Counted from the first letter of the stretch, positions 45,901-58,477 are shown. The stretch: 64,000 nt of DNA from Nageia nagi (GCA_050084985.1 JBITNC010000001.1:49352001-49416000), one strand, 5' to 3'. Program-made: numbers and translations. Notes: generated from the letters alone by a model not told the origin.

Positions 45901-46243
45901 ATTACCACTTACCTCGAAATTGAAGACATTAATGTTCTTATATCCGGCAAGTAGATCAAATATGGTAGCGATATGGCAGTATGGGTGCAACGAGATGAAG
46001 AAGAATTCAAGGACCATTATTGTGTACCTATTGGCAAATGAAGGAGTTATGGAAATTCTCAACATAGGAATAAAAAATAGATAAACCTTCATGGGCATCA
46101 ACTTCGAGAAGGCCATCGCATCACATGTGCAAACTGCAAGTTAGCCACCATAATTTTTATCATCTTCAACAATTTTGTAAATCAGTTAGCCATGAAAGTT
46201 AAGCACCAAAACTCAACTAACCCTGCTCTCCTGATCAATCAAC
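42922..46243 (+). pseudogene. ORF X copy B: unrecognised repeat-encoded protein, about 1,100 codons, decayed
   Basis: ATG at 42,922 (MSIAKKNKELQMERLMNINV) lies shortly downstream of the T4-right LTR. The frame is open to 43,293, then shifts by one base and continues to 44,738 with four or more stops (43,482, 43,572, 43,782, 43,950 and near 44,448). Visible parts: an N-terminal helical region; a conserved middle (KRFYMSSYLVFLFLHGKNRK, LEAAIQALQGHANFYLEEMD, CRHLSYLHEKVWFKKGATT); a Lys-rich run near 44,317; a Ser/Pro then acidic stretch near 44,650-44,720; a coiled coil (VELRELKRELAEKKKLTVD, about 45,380-45,440); and a C-terminal helical part to about 46,240. Copy A at 1,450-3,028 shares the middle. 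I see no gag, RT or integrase motif. It may be the product of a large non-autonomous retroelement or an env- or gag-like ORF of an unknown family. Confidence 0.6.
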
Positions 46244-47097
46244 TGTAATGACCCTATTTTTAAGAATATCTTGCATTTGGGATTTTCCACAAATCTTTTC
46301 TCCTACAAGTCAGATATGGTCGTTGCACCTTCAGAATTGGATAGAGCATCTTGTGGCATTTGTTTTAAGTGGTCACATGACCCCTTTTGGACAAGAAATG
46401 AAGGAGTTATGGCTACTTGAAGTTCGCCAGTCGGACCAATCTTCCATATCGCGCTTACACATGAAAATCCACTTAACGTAGTGGATTTTTACTTAAAAGT
46501 ACAATGTTGAATTATAATAAACTTTTATGTTATTCTAATATTATTTTAAGTACTTTTATTTGTAATAAGGCCAATCAATGGCTTAGATTAGCTTAGAGGG
46601 GTCAATGTAAGATTAGGGTTGGAGTCTATATAAAGAGATGCAACACTCCATTTTGGGTATGTTATGCGATATGAGAATTGAATATTGAAACCCTAGAGTT
46701 TCCATGAGTTGAGATTGCAGGTCTTGCTCATTCCCATAGTGCATTGGAGGTGCATGGTTGGGGGACTTGGCAATATCATTGAAGGTGTTATTGCCCTAAA
46801 ATATCAAAAATACAAAAAGAGGCATCTGTGAATGGTTCGTGGCATTTTTTTTGTGGAGGGATTCACTCAATTTGAAAAGTTTGTATCTGCATTTTTAGTT
46901 CCGTGAGGATTCCATTTGTCCATTCCAACTTGGTATTGGTTTGGAAATATTTAATATATGATACTGGCTTATTTCTCCTCATACTAGTGTTATTTTATGA
47001 GCAATTTCTGAGTTGTTTTATAGCTGCGATTTATTTCTGCATTTTTATGTTGAGGGTTTGCTAGAAATAAAGAAATAAAAATAAAAGGAACATCACA
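46244..47097 (+). repeat. 5' LTR of a TGTAATG-family element
   Basis: 854 bp, TGTAATGACCC to CATCACA, with TATATAAAG at 46,627-46,635. It is followed directly by a primer site, so it is a 5' LTR. It interrupts the end of ORF X copy B. Confidence 0.7.
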
Positions 47098-47099
47098 AG

Positions 47100-47111
47100 T
47101 GGTATCAAAGC
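47100..47111 (+). other. Primer-binding site of the TGTAATG-family element
   Basis: TGGTATCAAAGC, one mismatch to the initiator-Met tRNA site TGGTATCAGAGC, three bases after the LTR. Confidence 0.75.
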
Positions 47112-48229
47112 TTGGATCTTGCCAACCTGTGGTTAGATCTAACATTTTTCAAAGATTTGGGGTTAATGTTTCTGCAAAAAATTTAGATCTTCAGTTTCTA
47201 GCATCTGGGTGTTGAATATTTTTGGGGGATCTAATAGATCAAGGAGGTTTGCATTTTAAAAGCAACTTTTCAAGGTTAAAAGGCATTTTTTAAAGAAAAT
47301 CTGCATTCCTAGACTAAGTCGTCTAGGTTTGAGAGATAAGAATTGCAGGATTGAAAGCTATTTTCAAACATAGAAAGTCTTGATCTATTATTCTAGCTAG
47401 TCAGAAAAATTTTGCTCAAGGATTCTAGGCAGAATAGGAGTTTTGAGTAAAAAATTTCTACGGAATTTTCAGATCTAGCATTTTTCAGTGTTTTTCAATT
47501 ATGGGTATCTCAGTTTCAGAGTTTTTCAGAATTAGGGTTGCCAATTTTATAGTGAAAATCATTTTGCGTATTGCAAATTCTTGGTAATTTGTTTGGTTGC
47601 AGAAAGAAACCCTAATTTCATGGGTATCAGGAAACCTTATTTTGAGGGGCCATTTGAGGCCAATTTTGGAGTTCCAGCATCAGATCCAGCATACTAAGCT
47701 GAACATCTAACCCTAAGAGGTATTTTTGAACACTTTGTATGGAGTTTTAAGCTTTTAGAAGGGTTTTTTAGAGGAAAAACAAGGTGGCATTTTTGAAGAT
47801 TCAGTTAGTTGGAGGTATTTGTCGAGTAGATTTGAGCACCCATTAAGCTCAACTTCTCATTGCCACCTTTAGAAAAAATGTTGAAATTTCTTTTATATGA
47901 GATCTAGCATTTCCTATGATTTTTGACCTATTTTTCAGGATTTGTACAAATAGGGGTTTGAAGGTTGATGTTTGCTAAGAGTGGATCATGGAACTATTCA
48001 GGAGAAAAGAGAATGAGCAAAAGTTGGATGCAATGATTGTTTTGATGCAAAAGATGGTGACATTAGAGGAAGCAAATAGACAAGCAATAGTGACATTAAA
48101 AAGGGTAAACATGCAACAAAATGGAAGCAGTGAACCTAAGAGAGAGAAAAGACAAGTGCAACAAAAAAATGACCATTCCCACCTTTAATGGTCAAGATAG
48201 TTTATCAACTTTGGGAAAAACAGAGAAAG
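47112..48229 (+). other. Leader and start of gag-like frame of the TGTAATG element, truncated
   Basis: AT-rich leader to 47,987, then a frame from 47,988 (MELFRRKENEQKLDAMIVLM) of 66 codons with a charged helical character, and a TIPTFNGQDSL-type block in another frame near 48,170. Homology to the Athila-like ORF starts at about 48,230, so the rest of the element is missing. Confidence 0.45.
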
Positions 48230-50371
48230 CTGAAATTTTCCATAAAAAAGAAGAGCTGTAGGAGAAATGTTAGTTACTGGCAAAGACTCACTTGATGATG
48301 TGTTGGACACCTTTGATATCCTCAATGAATCACAGGCGATGAAGACATGGAGCAAGGGCTGAGATAGAGGCATACATCGGGTTACTCTACCCGCACCATG
48401 GGATGAAGTTGCCATCTGGGTTCTCAAGTACATCTTTTGTAAAGGACAATATGCACAACTTCAAGGTCATCAACTGTAGTTGTTGATCCAGCTTTGCCAC
48501 CCCGAAGACTACGTCTACAATATTCCATAACTCTTGTAAGATAGTCTTCTATCCATGGCTACCAAATGGAGAGAGACTAGGTAATCTTTGCCATTGAAAC
48601 ACCACGGCCTTATTACTTTGCTCTGTCGGGAGCACTTTTATAGAAACGGAGAATCAGCATGGGAGGCCTTTTTAAGAAATAAGGGAATGGATATTACGAG
48701 TAATGAGTCGATTGCTCTACACAAGGATGGCACAAATCAGTTGGAGGGGCCCTCATTTGCTACAACTATGGCTCCTAACCATTCCACTATCAAACCCCAT
48801 GCAGAATTGCTGGCAGAATCACCTGCCAAAAGACCTTAAACTACTTCTATGGAAGACAACTCACCATCTGCTTTTGTGCCACCTACCGATGATGTGAGTC
48901 ATATTGAAGATACCTTGTTCGAACCAGTTGAATGTGGCAAGCTATGCGGTGACCCTTCATCCGATACCTCCCACACTGCATTATTGGCCCATATTCAAGA
49001 GCTTGAGGACACCAACTCGCACTTGGAGCAGGACAACACAAGCCTCTGTATACAGAAGGACGACATGGTGCTTTTGTGTCATGAATTGATGGCAAACAAT
49101 GCAAAACTGAATACCACACACCTGTCTATGCAAAGTCTTCACTGCATGATCCGACACATCTCTTCGGAGCACTTGGCTCTCAAAGAACTGGTGTATGCAA
49201 ATAATGATTTACTAGCTACCATGTAAGAAGCGAATTCCCGCACAAGCCAACTTGAAGCGGAAGTTATAAGTCTGCAACAACAATTGGCATATGAACAACA
49301 TGTTTACTCAGACATGGAGGCTACTCATGAGATGTTTGTGCACGAGTTTCAGAATTTGAAGGGCCGATATGATGAGGCACAAGACAAAATTATAGAGCTC
49401 ATGCACAGGACACAAACACCTGCCATTCCAAAAGAGATGGTACAGGACATTTCCTTCATTTTTGAGGAAATTCTTCGATCACGTCCACCTTCCTTAGTCT
49501 ATAGTATGTATTTGAAAGAGCTATATCATAGATGGCAGTTGCAGCAGATGAAGGCAGGACGCCCTTACTACTTGGACATCCCTCAAAAATTCCTTCAAGA
49601 ATATGTTGTTACCTCATACCAGAACCGCTTTCTTTTGTGTGAGTGTTTCATCCATGGTTTCTTTGTCCCACATGACCAAGAGTTCTTTGTTAATTTATAT
49701 GTGGGGGAGGTACAACTGCGGACATTTATTTCTGCCCTGTTTAATCAATTCCAATGGAGGAAAGAGTTGGCATAGTTTCATCAGTGTCAAGATAGTGCTA
49801 TTTTTCCCATGCGCATAAAGGCCTATTATCCACAGAGGTTACAAGTAATGTTGTGAGCTCTCCTTCTGAAAGGACTATTAAAGCCCAGTACCAGATAGCA
49901 ATTGCACACTATGTGGAAGAATATCGGGCAGCCCTTCAAACTGTATTTGACGAGGCAGTGGTGTTTTGTAACATACATTGAATGGAATTCTCTTATGAGC
50001 TTCGCCTCTGTGAGATCTTCACACCTAACAACATGTATTGGAGTAGGTGCCAAGCCTTTTCTGTTCTTTCAATTCTAGAAGAAGATCCTACTAGCTAGGT
50101 TGGAAGTCAATTCTGTCCCTCTCTCATTCTATTTCCAGTCCCTAGATTAGAGGAACATAAGCCCCAACCGAATGCAACATTTTTAGCATGGGAGACTAGG
50201 CTTATGCGACAACGTGGTGGCAGAACCAGTGTTCCTCAGGTTCAAAAGGGCACAATGAACATTCGAACTCGCCAAAGACTCTAGCTAGCAGACGGTCCTT
50301 ATGATTTGGCTAACTTAGCTCATGCTCCAATAGTTGTCACTATTTCTGATAGTTCCAATGACTCTGATTAA
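48230..50371 (+). pseudogene. Athila-like extra ORF (after integrase), plus-strand copy
   Basis: Collinear with the minus-strand ORF at 58,478-60,788. From 48,588 it stays mainly in one frame with stops at 48,837, 49,224 and 49,773. It has long coiled-coil stretches (LLAHIQELEDTNSHLEQDNT; EAEVISLQQQLAYEQHV) and a conserved block (FIFEEILRSRPPSLVYSMYL, LCECFIHGFFVPHDQEFFV, YVGEVQLRTFISALFNQFQW), ending VVTISDSSNDSD before the polypurine tract. Its position between pol and 3' LTR is that of the env-like ORF of Athila elements, but I see no signal peptide or clear membrane segment. Pol is missing from this copy. Confidence 0.6.
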
Positions 50372-50411
50372 AAATTTCTTATCTTTATTGCTTCAGGAGT
50401 AGCAATATCTT

Positions 50412-50424
50412 AAGTTGGGGGGAG
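50412..50424 (+). other. Polypurine tract, plus-strand Athila-like element
   Basis: AAGTTGGGGGGAG immediately precedes TGATGAGTCTCAG. Confidence 0.8.
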
Positions 50425-51860
50425 TGATGAGTCTCAGAAATCACCTGTTTTTGGCACAATTCTATGTTTCATTTTGTATATTTGGACACTATGGACTGAT
50501 TAATTATAACTGCTAAACTACTTATTTGCTTAATACATGGTAAAATGCATACTTTTCCTATGTTGGTACTTTGTGCATACTGATGATGTTTGTGTGTTTA
50601 TTTTGAGTCAGAATGCTTCATTTTGCTCCTTGGAATGATGTTTGATAACGTAAATGGTTCACAAGCATTGTTAGAAAGACTTTCGAATGAATTCTACATT
50701 ACATTTGCCACTCTGCTTGGTGTTTGTGTTTGGACTCGTCTGGAGCTTTGTTCCAAACATGTTCGAAGTTTCGCTCTAGACACGTTCAAAGCTTTTGTTC
50801 CAAACTCATCCGGAGCTTCCGCTCCATAATCAAGTTCGGAAAGTTGACCATCACAATTGACTTTATTGACAGGTCTACTCCAACTTTGTATAATTCCAAC
50901 ATTTGTGTAGTTAGAGCTGCTCCATATTTAGTTTGTAGAAGCATGGCTCCAAACATGCTAATATTATCAGAGTCAATTCTTGTTTTGTGGAGTATGTTTG
51001 ACTCCAAATCAGATACATTGAACCATTTATGTCTTAGTTAGGGTAGTGTCAGCTCATTAGGATGAGCCACCCTTTTCTTAATGGATTGTAGCTCTCCTTA
51101 AATAAGAGTTAGTATGTTAATTTGAGTATTAGTTAGCTTTGATGATAGAAATAAGAGATTATGTTTCTATAACAAAAGGTAGTTTAGATTACTGTTATTT
51201 TTAGCCGACCTATTGTTAAACAATGGAGGATATTTATACTTCAGTTGTTGACGATAGAGGGGGGTAGGAAATTATTGTGTGAATAGACTGTTATTCTGTG
51301 AGAATAAGCTTTGTATTGGATCCATCAAGCACTTCCTATGTGAGATGATTTGCATGCAGTAATAAAATAATTGTTTGAAGAGTTTCAAGTACTGAGTTCT
51401 TTCAGTCTTCCACCAAGAGGAGCAAGGGCCCACTCCAAATGGTAGAAGACTCATTTATTTTATATACTTTTCAGTTCAGGTGTGAGTTTACTTTCAATGT
51501 GGTGATTTCAAGTTTCTATCTCTTTTAGTATTTAAGATTCTTGCAATTTCAATTCTGCAACTCTCACTTCCGTTTGTTTGCTTTTTGCAATTTTGCTTGA
51601 AGTAGATACAAATGAGAGAATAGAGCTCAATAGCATATAGCCTTAGAACACCACCCGGATTTGATTAATTAAATGAAGGAGTCAGATATTGTCTTTCAAA
51701 AATAGTGAAGGGAAACTAAATCTATCTTGAGTGTTGGAGTACCAGCTCTTTGAGCTAACTGGTCCCTTCACAATAACAGGTGGAAGGTTCACTAGGGGGA
51801 GGGTAGTGACAGCCCTGGGGGAATTTGGAATACAATGAATTACTCATCAGAGGTTATGAA
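50425..51860 (+). repeat. 3' LTR of plus-strand Athila-like element
   Basis: Starts TGATGAGTCTCAGAAATC, the inverted match of 58,422 downward. It shares a late block (GTTGGAGTACCAGCTC... AACAGGTGGAAGG) near 51,740-51,790. The right border is uncertain. It carries about three copies of the 30-bp minisatellite at 50,733-50,828. Confidence 0.6.
50733..50828 (+). repeat. 30-bp minisatellite in Athila-like LTR, about 3 copies
   Basis: Units of CTGGAGCTTTGTTCCAAAC plus a TCGTC/TGTTC block. The same minisatellite has about eight copies in the minus-strand LTR. Confidence 0.75.
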
Positions 51861-52629
51861 GGTTATGGAAAAAAAATATTTTCCAATAAAAAATGAATGG
51901 ATGACACTTCCATTTGGACTATTCTATGGAAATATAAGATTATCACTTACGCACTATCACTTATGCTATTTTTGAGATCTTATGGATATGATGGAAAGTG
52001 GAATGAATATTTTTGGTGCGCAGATGTTAAAAAAATTAATTTTACTATTTTTCAAGGACTATGTTATTTTTACGTCCAATAGAGAAAAAGATTGTCAAGA
52101 ATGTTTATACAATGAACTCCATCAAGGAACCATTCCAAGAAAGAAGAAAGCGATTATCAAATGGCAACTAAGCAAAAGGTTAAAGATCGTTATCATAAAA
52201 GCAAGGCATCACATCAAATGTATAAATGCAAGATTGCAAATGAGGAATATGCATCAACTATTAGTGCGGTGCAATAAAAGTGTATCAACCAAGGAAAATA
52301 TGCTGAACGACTTCAAGGAAGAAGCCAATATTTGGGAACCTAACATAACTTGGAAGAATATCATACAAGAAGGGAATGTGATAGGGGAATTTAGAGCAAG
52401 CTCAAGGATTCTGAAAAAGTTTTGATTAAGGTCTTGATTTTCATGCTCCAATAATCATAATCTTAGATTCTTATCCATTGAATTTTAGAATAGGGAGAGA
52501 ATTGTTTTTGTTGGCCATGATAACCAAATCAACAACAAATGAAGTTTTCTTTCAAAGAACTTTCACAAAACTTGATCAATGGTTATAAAGATCAGGAACA
52601 CAAGCTCTCTTTGTCTCAATACCAATAAG
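51861..52629. other. Unassigned sequence
   Basis: One plus-strand open frame (51,982-52,425, 147 codons, Lys-rich) has no recognised similarity. It may be the leader of the minus-strand element whose primer site lies at 52,630. Confidence 0.3.
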
Positions 52630-52920
52630 GCTTTAATACCACTTGTTGATACAGTCTTCTAAAATCAATATGACTCATTTACACCTTCACAAACAATATA
52701 TCAAAACGAACTCAATGCATAAACATCAGATTTTTTAACATAGCATAGAGCAACAACTGCTGCCTTCTATTAATTTTTCCTCAAAACATAAGGAAAACAA
52801 GATTCAAATAGAAAACTAGCTAATACACACCTAAACTAGCATGATAGTATCCTATTATTGAGGTTGGAAATGACATTTAGTCCTTCCTTCTGTTCCATTT
52901 TCCACCTAACTAGCACAACA
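52630..52920 (-). repeat. Probable primer site and 5' LTR of a copia fragment (minus strand)
   Basis: TGGTATTAAAGC (minus, 52,630-52,641) is two transitions away from the initiator-Met primer site, followed three bases on by a possible LTR end (TG at 52,644, plus strand). A possible LTR start (TGTTGTGCTAG, minus) lies at 52,920. No coding region could be linked to it. Confidence 0.35.
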
Positions 52921-53184
52921 AAGAGAATATATGACAAAAGCCACCAAACAATTGTAGACAACAATTACAATTGTTTTCAAGAAATTTTGTTTAATTAGAC
53001 TTCACAAAATTGATTATTTTTGCTTGAGACCTTTGTTATATAACTCTGAATAAAATGAAAAAATATAATTTAGAAATGAGAAATTAGGTTGACATTTTTG
53101 CAAAATAGAACATGGGTAGGAAAGGAATTGAAATTTGCCTTTTACCTCCTTCATCAGCAACACCATTCTCCCATAAAGTGCTTT
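52921..53184. other. No gene seen; flank of the solo giant LTR
   Basis: AT-rich sequence without recognisable features. It continues at 56,690 on the other side of the solo LTR. Confidence 0.35.
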
Positions 53185-53189
53185 GGTCC

Positions 53190-56100
53190 TGTTGGTAAGG
53201 AAACCTTTCCTTTTACTCAATGATGGCCCATACGATCAAGACAGGAAAGCGACCCAGCATGTAGGTGAGAACGCGTTACTGAACTCCTCTTGTAAGGACT
53301 GATACCCAAAGGTTTCAATCAGAAAGCTCGTGTCATTAATATGAGCTTTAAATTGTAGGTCTGTTTGGAAATCAGCTAAGTGGTGTAGTAGAGGTAATAA
53401 CTATTAACTCACATTTTTTGTAGGGACTGAGGTGTGTTATCTTACAATAGTTCGAAAGTTGCCATAAGTTTTAAAGAAAGTGTAAAATAACGAAAAGAAA
53501 AAGTGAGAAAGGCCAAATACTAGCTAGACTTCAAAGAGGTAGTCACAATGTAGCATTGTCTAAACGTTCTCTCTCTCGGATCAGGTAAGGAATCTTGTTC
53601 AATTCAATCAAGTCTTTGAAATGGATGACTATTGTCCAATCATTCCAAAGATGAGCGAGAAACGGAACTAATTGTGAGTACTTTGTGAACAGGACCGATG
53701 CGACCAAGTGGATTAAACGTGAGTGAAGGTGGATAATTTTGAACAAGAGGTCTAGGAAGATATCTTAAGAGAAAGTCGATTCATAATACTAAGCATTTAA
53801 CAAGCAAGTGATGAATTAGCAACAATTCAAACATTTTTGATAAGTTTACAACAAATTCTCCTAAACTCGAGAGTTTTCAAAGAGAAGGCGCTAAAATATT
53901 TAAATTACAGAAATTGTTCTAAAAAAATTAATTCACCACTCCCATAGATGAAAACACACTTTGAATCAACTTGTAGCCATTTGTATTATGTTTGCAAAAG
54001 AGTTTTACATAAGTACATTAGTTTGCTTCTCAATTACAAAAAATTTCAATTTTGAAGAAAATTGGAAATCTCTTGGACTACAACATTCTCCTTCTAGTTA
54101 TAGACTTTTTAGATCAAAAGTTGAGGGTGTTGCTCTAATTCTTAAAAAAGCTATAAAATGCTAATTTAAATGCTAAATTGAGTTTACAATATTGTTTTAT
54201 TGGAAGAACAGTCTTATCCCACTAAAATATGCTAAAAATAAAATATTTATAAAAATTGATGCCCTCTAGCATGCATTTCGAGGCATTTTGCATCAATTTG
54301 GCAAAAATTGGAGCTTCAAATCCTTGTTCTGGATCTATCTAATAGTCTTTTGAGCTCCTTTCTTTGAATCTATATTTTCCCTTAATGTGATCATTGTCAC
54401 AAATTTTAAAGGAATTCTAAGAGAATTTTCGAAAAAGCGGATTTTTTGGTCTGTTTTTCGAAAAAGATAGGGGGGTCCAAATTTTGGAAATTTTTCAAAA
54501 AGTGGATTTGAGCTTATGGATGGACGGAGGATGGGATTATAAGGTCTTTCACAAGTTTTTAGAGGTTTGTGAGCTTTTTATGAGGTTTTATGAAGGATTT
54601 GAGATTTTGGTAATTTTTTCCATTTTCATGTCTATGGATTTCATTTGGTAGAAACAAGTGAAATTTCCATAGGAATGAAAAATGCCTCCTAGATTTTTGA
54701 GCCTTTTAACTTGCTCAAGTTCAAAAATTTCAAAGTTTTAAGTTGCTTAGAATTTCATTTTCCATGCAATGAAGGCAAAATTTTCGATTTTGGAGTAAAA
54801 TTTGATGTTCCTCCTCAAGTTAGGTGCTAGTTTTCACTTGTATGGATTTGGAAAAATTGGAAAAACTATGCCTAGCTTTTTGGTGCCTTATATGTGCTCA
54901 AAATTGAAAATTTATAGGCTTAAATGTGCTTGGAATGTCTTTCTCCATGCAAGAAAGGGGTCCAACTTGATTTTTGGACCAAATTTGTCAACTTTTGGCA
55001 ACTTAGGTGCTAGATTTCAGCCCTATGGATCTTCAAACAGCTCCAAACCTGCACCTAGGAATTTGGGCCTCCAAACTTACTCAAAAATGAAAATTTGCAA
55101 ATTTAAACCTTCTCAAAATGACCTCCTTTATGCACTTATGTCCCCAAACTTGATTTTTGATCAAAATTTGTGAAATTCTTTCATCCTAGGTGCCATTTTT
55201 TATTTTTTTGGATTTCCATAGCCTTGAAAACCTGCGTCTAGCCTTTAGGGTGCTTAAAAGTGCTCAAAATTGATTTTTCCAAGACCTAACTGTGTTCAAA
55301 ATGCCAAATTTCACTTAATGGACACCCCAAAACTTGATTTTTGATGAAAATTTGTCAATTTTGTTTTGTTTTAGGCGCCATTTTTCACTCCATTGGATTT
55401 CTATATAGATGAAAACATGCACCTAGCCTTTTGAGCCTCAAAACTTGATCAAATTTGAAAAATTGAAGGCTTAAATGTGCTTAAAACTCCTTTTTCCATC
55501 AATCTATGCCTTTGGTTTAGTCTTTTGGTCAAAATTCATTTTTCTCCTTCAAGTTAGGCGCCAAAATGCAAGTCTATGGATTTCCAATCACTTGGAAACT
55601 TGCGCCTAGGATTTTAGGGCACTTCCATTGGTCAAAATAAAAAATTTGTAGACCTAAAGTGCCTTAGAATGGGATTTTACATGAAATCAAACCATCTCCC
55701 TTGGTTTTCAAGACAAATTTCATTTTTTCCTTGGTAGCTAGGCACCAAAATACACCTCAATGGATTTCCATTGGCTTGAAAAACTACTCCTAGGCTTGGA
55801 GGGCTCAAAACTTGGTCAAAATCGAAAATTTCAAGTCCTAATTATGTTAGAAATAACCTTATCTCTCCAATGGCACTCTTAGACTTGATTTTCAACACCA
55901 TTTGTAATTATCTCTTGAAACATTTTCATATTTTACCATTCCTGGGAGCTATGTGTCTAAACCCAAGTTCTGATATCACTAAAATCCTCAAATTGTGCTC
56001 TTGGGCACACCTTGTGCATTTCGGACCCATATCCGCCATTTCAGATCTTGAACTTGACCAAATCCACATTTTTCATCATTTCTGGGCATTTTGAGTTCAA

Positions 56101-56684
56101 CTTTACATTTTTTACCATTTTCGAGCTTTCTGAAACTGTGCAAAAACACACATTCTTGCCTTACTAACCACCTCTGAGCTCCAAATTGATAAAAATCCAC
56201 ATTTTCTATCATACTTGCCCTTTTCAGGGTTGAAATTGACAAAAATGCTTATTTTTGTCATCTTAGCCATATTTAGTGCACCCGGACTCAAACTTGAGAA
56301 AAACACTCATTTTCATCACCTAGCACCTTTGTGCTTGAATCTTGCAAAAACATGCCTTTTTATCGCCCTTGGCATTTGTGAGCTCAAACTTTGCAAAACC
56401 GACCCCATGTGCACTGACTGTACTCTAGACCCAAAAAACTGTGCTCTGATGCTATCCCTCAGATCTTGGCTCCGTGGCTCTAAAACTAGTGACTGGATAC
56501 TCTGATACTCTTTAGGGCCTTCATCGCAAGATCTCCTTGAATCACTCCCAAATATCATGTTTGTACTCTACAAAATGAACTATCCATCACCAAAAGCCAA
56601 TCTCAAGGCAATGCACCTCATTGCTTTTGCAAAAATAAGGTCCCCAAAATATTGTATTTTGGGGTGTGTTATGTGGGCACAACA
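53190..56684 (-). repeat. Solo giant LTR T3, 3,495 bp
   Basis: Plus-strand TGTTGGTAAGG at 53,190 and GGGCACAACA at 56,684 are the TG/CA ends. The flanks GGTCC (53,185-53,189) and GGTCC (56,685-56,689) are a perfect target duplication. Read on the minus strand: TGTTGTGCCC start, a CCCCAAAAT/ATTTTGGGG hairpin (56,642-56,664), short repeats (about 56,000-56,400), the 183-bp array, a weak TATA region near 54,110 and about 0.9 kb of R-U5. No internal region remains, so it is a recombined solo LTR. Confidence 0.85.
54660..55850. repeat. Tandem array of about 183 bp in T3 (about 6-7 units)
   Basis: Landmark CCTAG blocks at about 54,686, 54,869, 55,050, 55,227, 55,419, 55,602 and 55,786; spacings 183, 181, 177, 192, 183 and 184. 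Confidence 0.8.
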
Positions 56685-56689
56685 GGTCC

Positions 56690-58422
56690 CAAATAAGATG
56701 TAGACATTAGATTCTGAACATGAGAACAAGAATATCATTGTTTCATTTCATTCCCCCTAGAAAGTCCCTCACTTTGTTGCAAATGTTTCCATGATCCCTT
56801 GGTGGAAGAGTACTATGATGGGTAAAATAATGGTATTCAAAATTCCACCAGGGCTATCACTACCCTTCCTCTAGTGATCCTTTCACCTGTTATCGTGAAA
56901 GGACTAGTTAACTCGTAGAGATGGTACTCCAACACTCAGAGTAGATTTTAGTTCCCTCTACCTAGTCTTGGAAGACAATATCTAACTCCTTCATTTAGTT
57001 AATCAATCCGGGTGGTGTTCAAGGCTATATTCTATTGAACTTTGTTTTCTCATATGTATCTACTTCAAGTAAACATTGTAGAAAGCTAATATGCAAAATA
57101 GAAAGTTGCAGAATTGAAAGTACAAGAATCTTAAATGCTGAAAAATATACACTTGAAATTATCACACTGAATGTAAACTCACACTTGAATTAGAAGAATA
57201 ATAAAATAACAGAGTCTTCTACCATTTGGAGTGGGCCCTTGCTCCTCTTGGTGGAAGACTTAGAAGAAATCAGAACTGGAAACTCTTAACAGATCACTCT
57301 ATTATTGCATATAATTTGTCTTGCACAGAATGTGCTTGACCAATCTAATACAAAGTTTTTATTCTCAACAATCTACACACAATACTTCCTTAATCTTCTA
57401 ACTCCTTCTACCGTCAACAACTGAGGTATAAATATCCTTCATTGTTTAACAATAGGATGGCCAAGAATAATAATAATCTAAACAATATTCTGTTATAGAA
57501 AATAGAATCACTTATTCTACAAGCTAGCTAACACTAAAATTAACATGCTAACGATGCCACATCTTATCTAAGGAGAGCTGCAATCTTTTAAAAAAAAGAG
57601 TGGCTCATCCCAACGAGTCAGCACTATGCTAATTACATCATAAGTAGTTTATTATGCCTAATTTGGAGTCAAACATACTCCATAAAACAAGAATCATATC
57701 TGACTATATCTAATGTGTTGGAGCCATGGTTCTATAGATTATATCTGGAGTAGCTCACATTACGTGAATATCTAGATCATACAAGCTTGGAATAGAACTG
57801 GCAATATAGTCAATAATGATGGTCAATTTCTCAATTTGAGTCTAAAATAGAAGCTTCGGACGGGTCTGAAATAGAAGTTCTAGACAAGTCTTAAATAGAA
57901 GCTTCGGACAAGTCTAAAATAGAAGCTACGAACAAGTCTGGAATAGAAGCTCCAGACGAGTTTGAAATAGAAGCTCTAGGCGAGTTTGGAATAGAAGCTT
58001 CGGAGAAGTTTGGAATAGGAGCTCCGGACGAGTCTGGAAAAGAAGCTCTAGACAAGTCTAGAACAGGAGCTTCAGACAAGTCTAGAATAGAAACTCCAAC
58101 AACATAATTCTACTTTACCAAATGAGGTGTCCAATAATGTATACAAGTGCAAAATCTATTCAAAATAGTTCCTCCAATACTTACAACTCATACAAGTTAT
58201 CAACCATCATTCCGTGGAGCAAAGATAAGCATTTTGGTTCAAACAAACACACAAAATAGAATCAGTATGCACAAAATACTAATATAAAGAAAGTATGCAT
58301 TTAACCATATATTAAGCAACTAAATAGTCTAACAGTTATAATTAATCCATCCTATAATGTCCAAATATACAAAATGAACCATCAAATTATGCCAAAAACC
58401 AGGTAATTACTGAGACTCATCA
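56690..58422 (-). repeat. 3' LTR of minus-strand Athila-like element
   Basis: Starts TGATGAGTCTCAGTAATTAC at 58,422. The lower border is not fixed; the solo giant LTR T3 was inserted at or near its end. It contains the 30-bp minisatellite. Confidence 0.6.
57841..58095 (-). repeat. 30-bp minisatellite in Athila-like LTR, about 8 copies
   Basis: Units of AGAAGCTCCGGACGAGTCTG plus GAAAT or GAAT variants. Peptide-like repeats on the minus strand here are an artefact. Confidence 0.9.
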
Positions 58423-58435
58423 CTCCCTCCAGCTT
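58423..58435 (-). other. Polypurine tract, minus-strand Athila-like element
   Basis: AAGCTGGAGGGAG on the minus strand abuts the LTR start; it matches the plus-strand copy at 50,412. Confidence 0.75.
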
Positions 58436-58477
58436 AAAACATTGCTACTCCTGGAACAATAAAGGAAAAACATAGCC

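Noticed and set aside
51982-52425. 147-codon Lys-rich plus-strand frame
   Set aside because: No similarity I recognise, and it lies between transposon ends, possibly antisense to a copia leader. Kept only as unassigned sequence.
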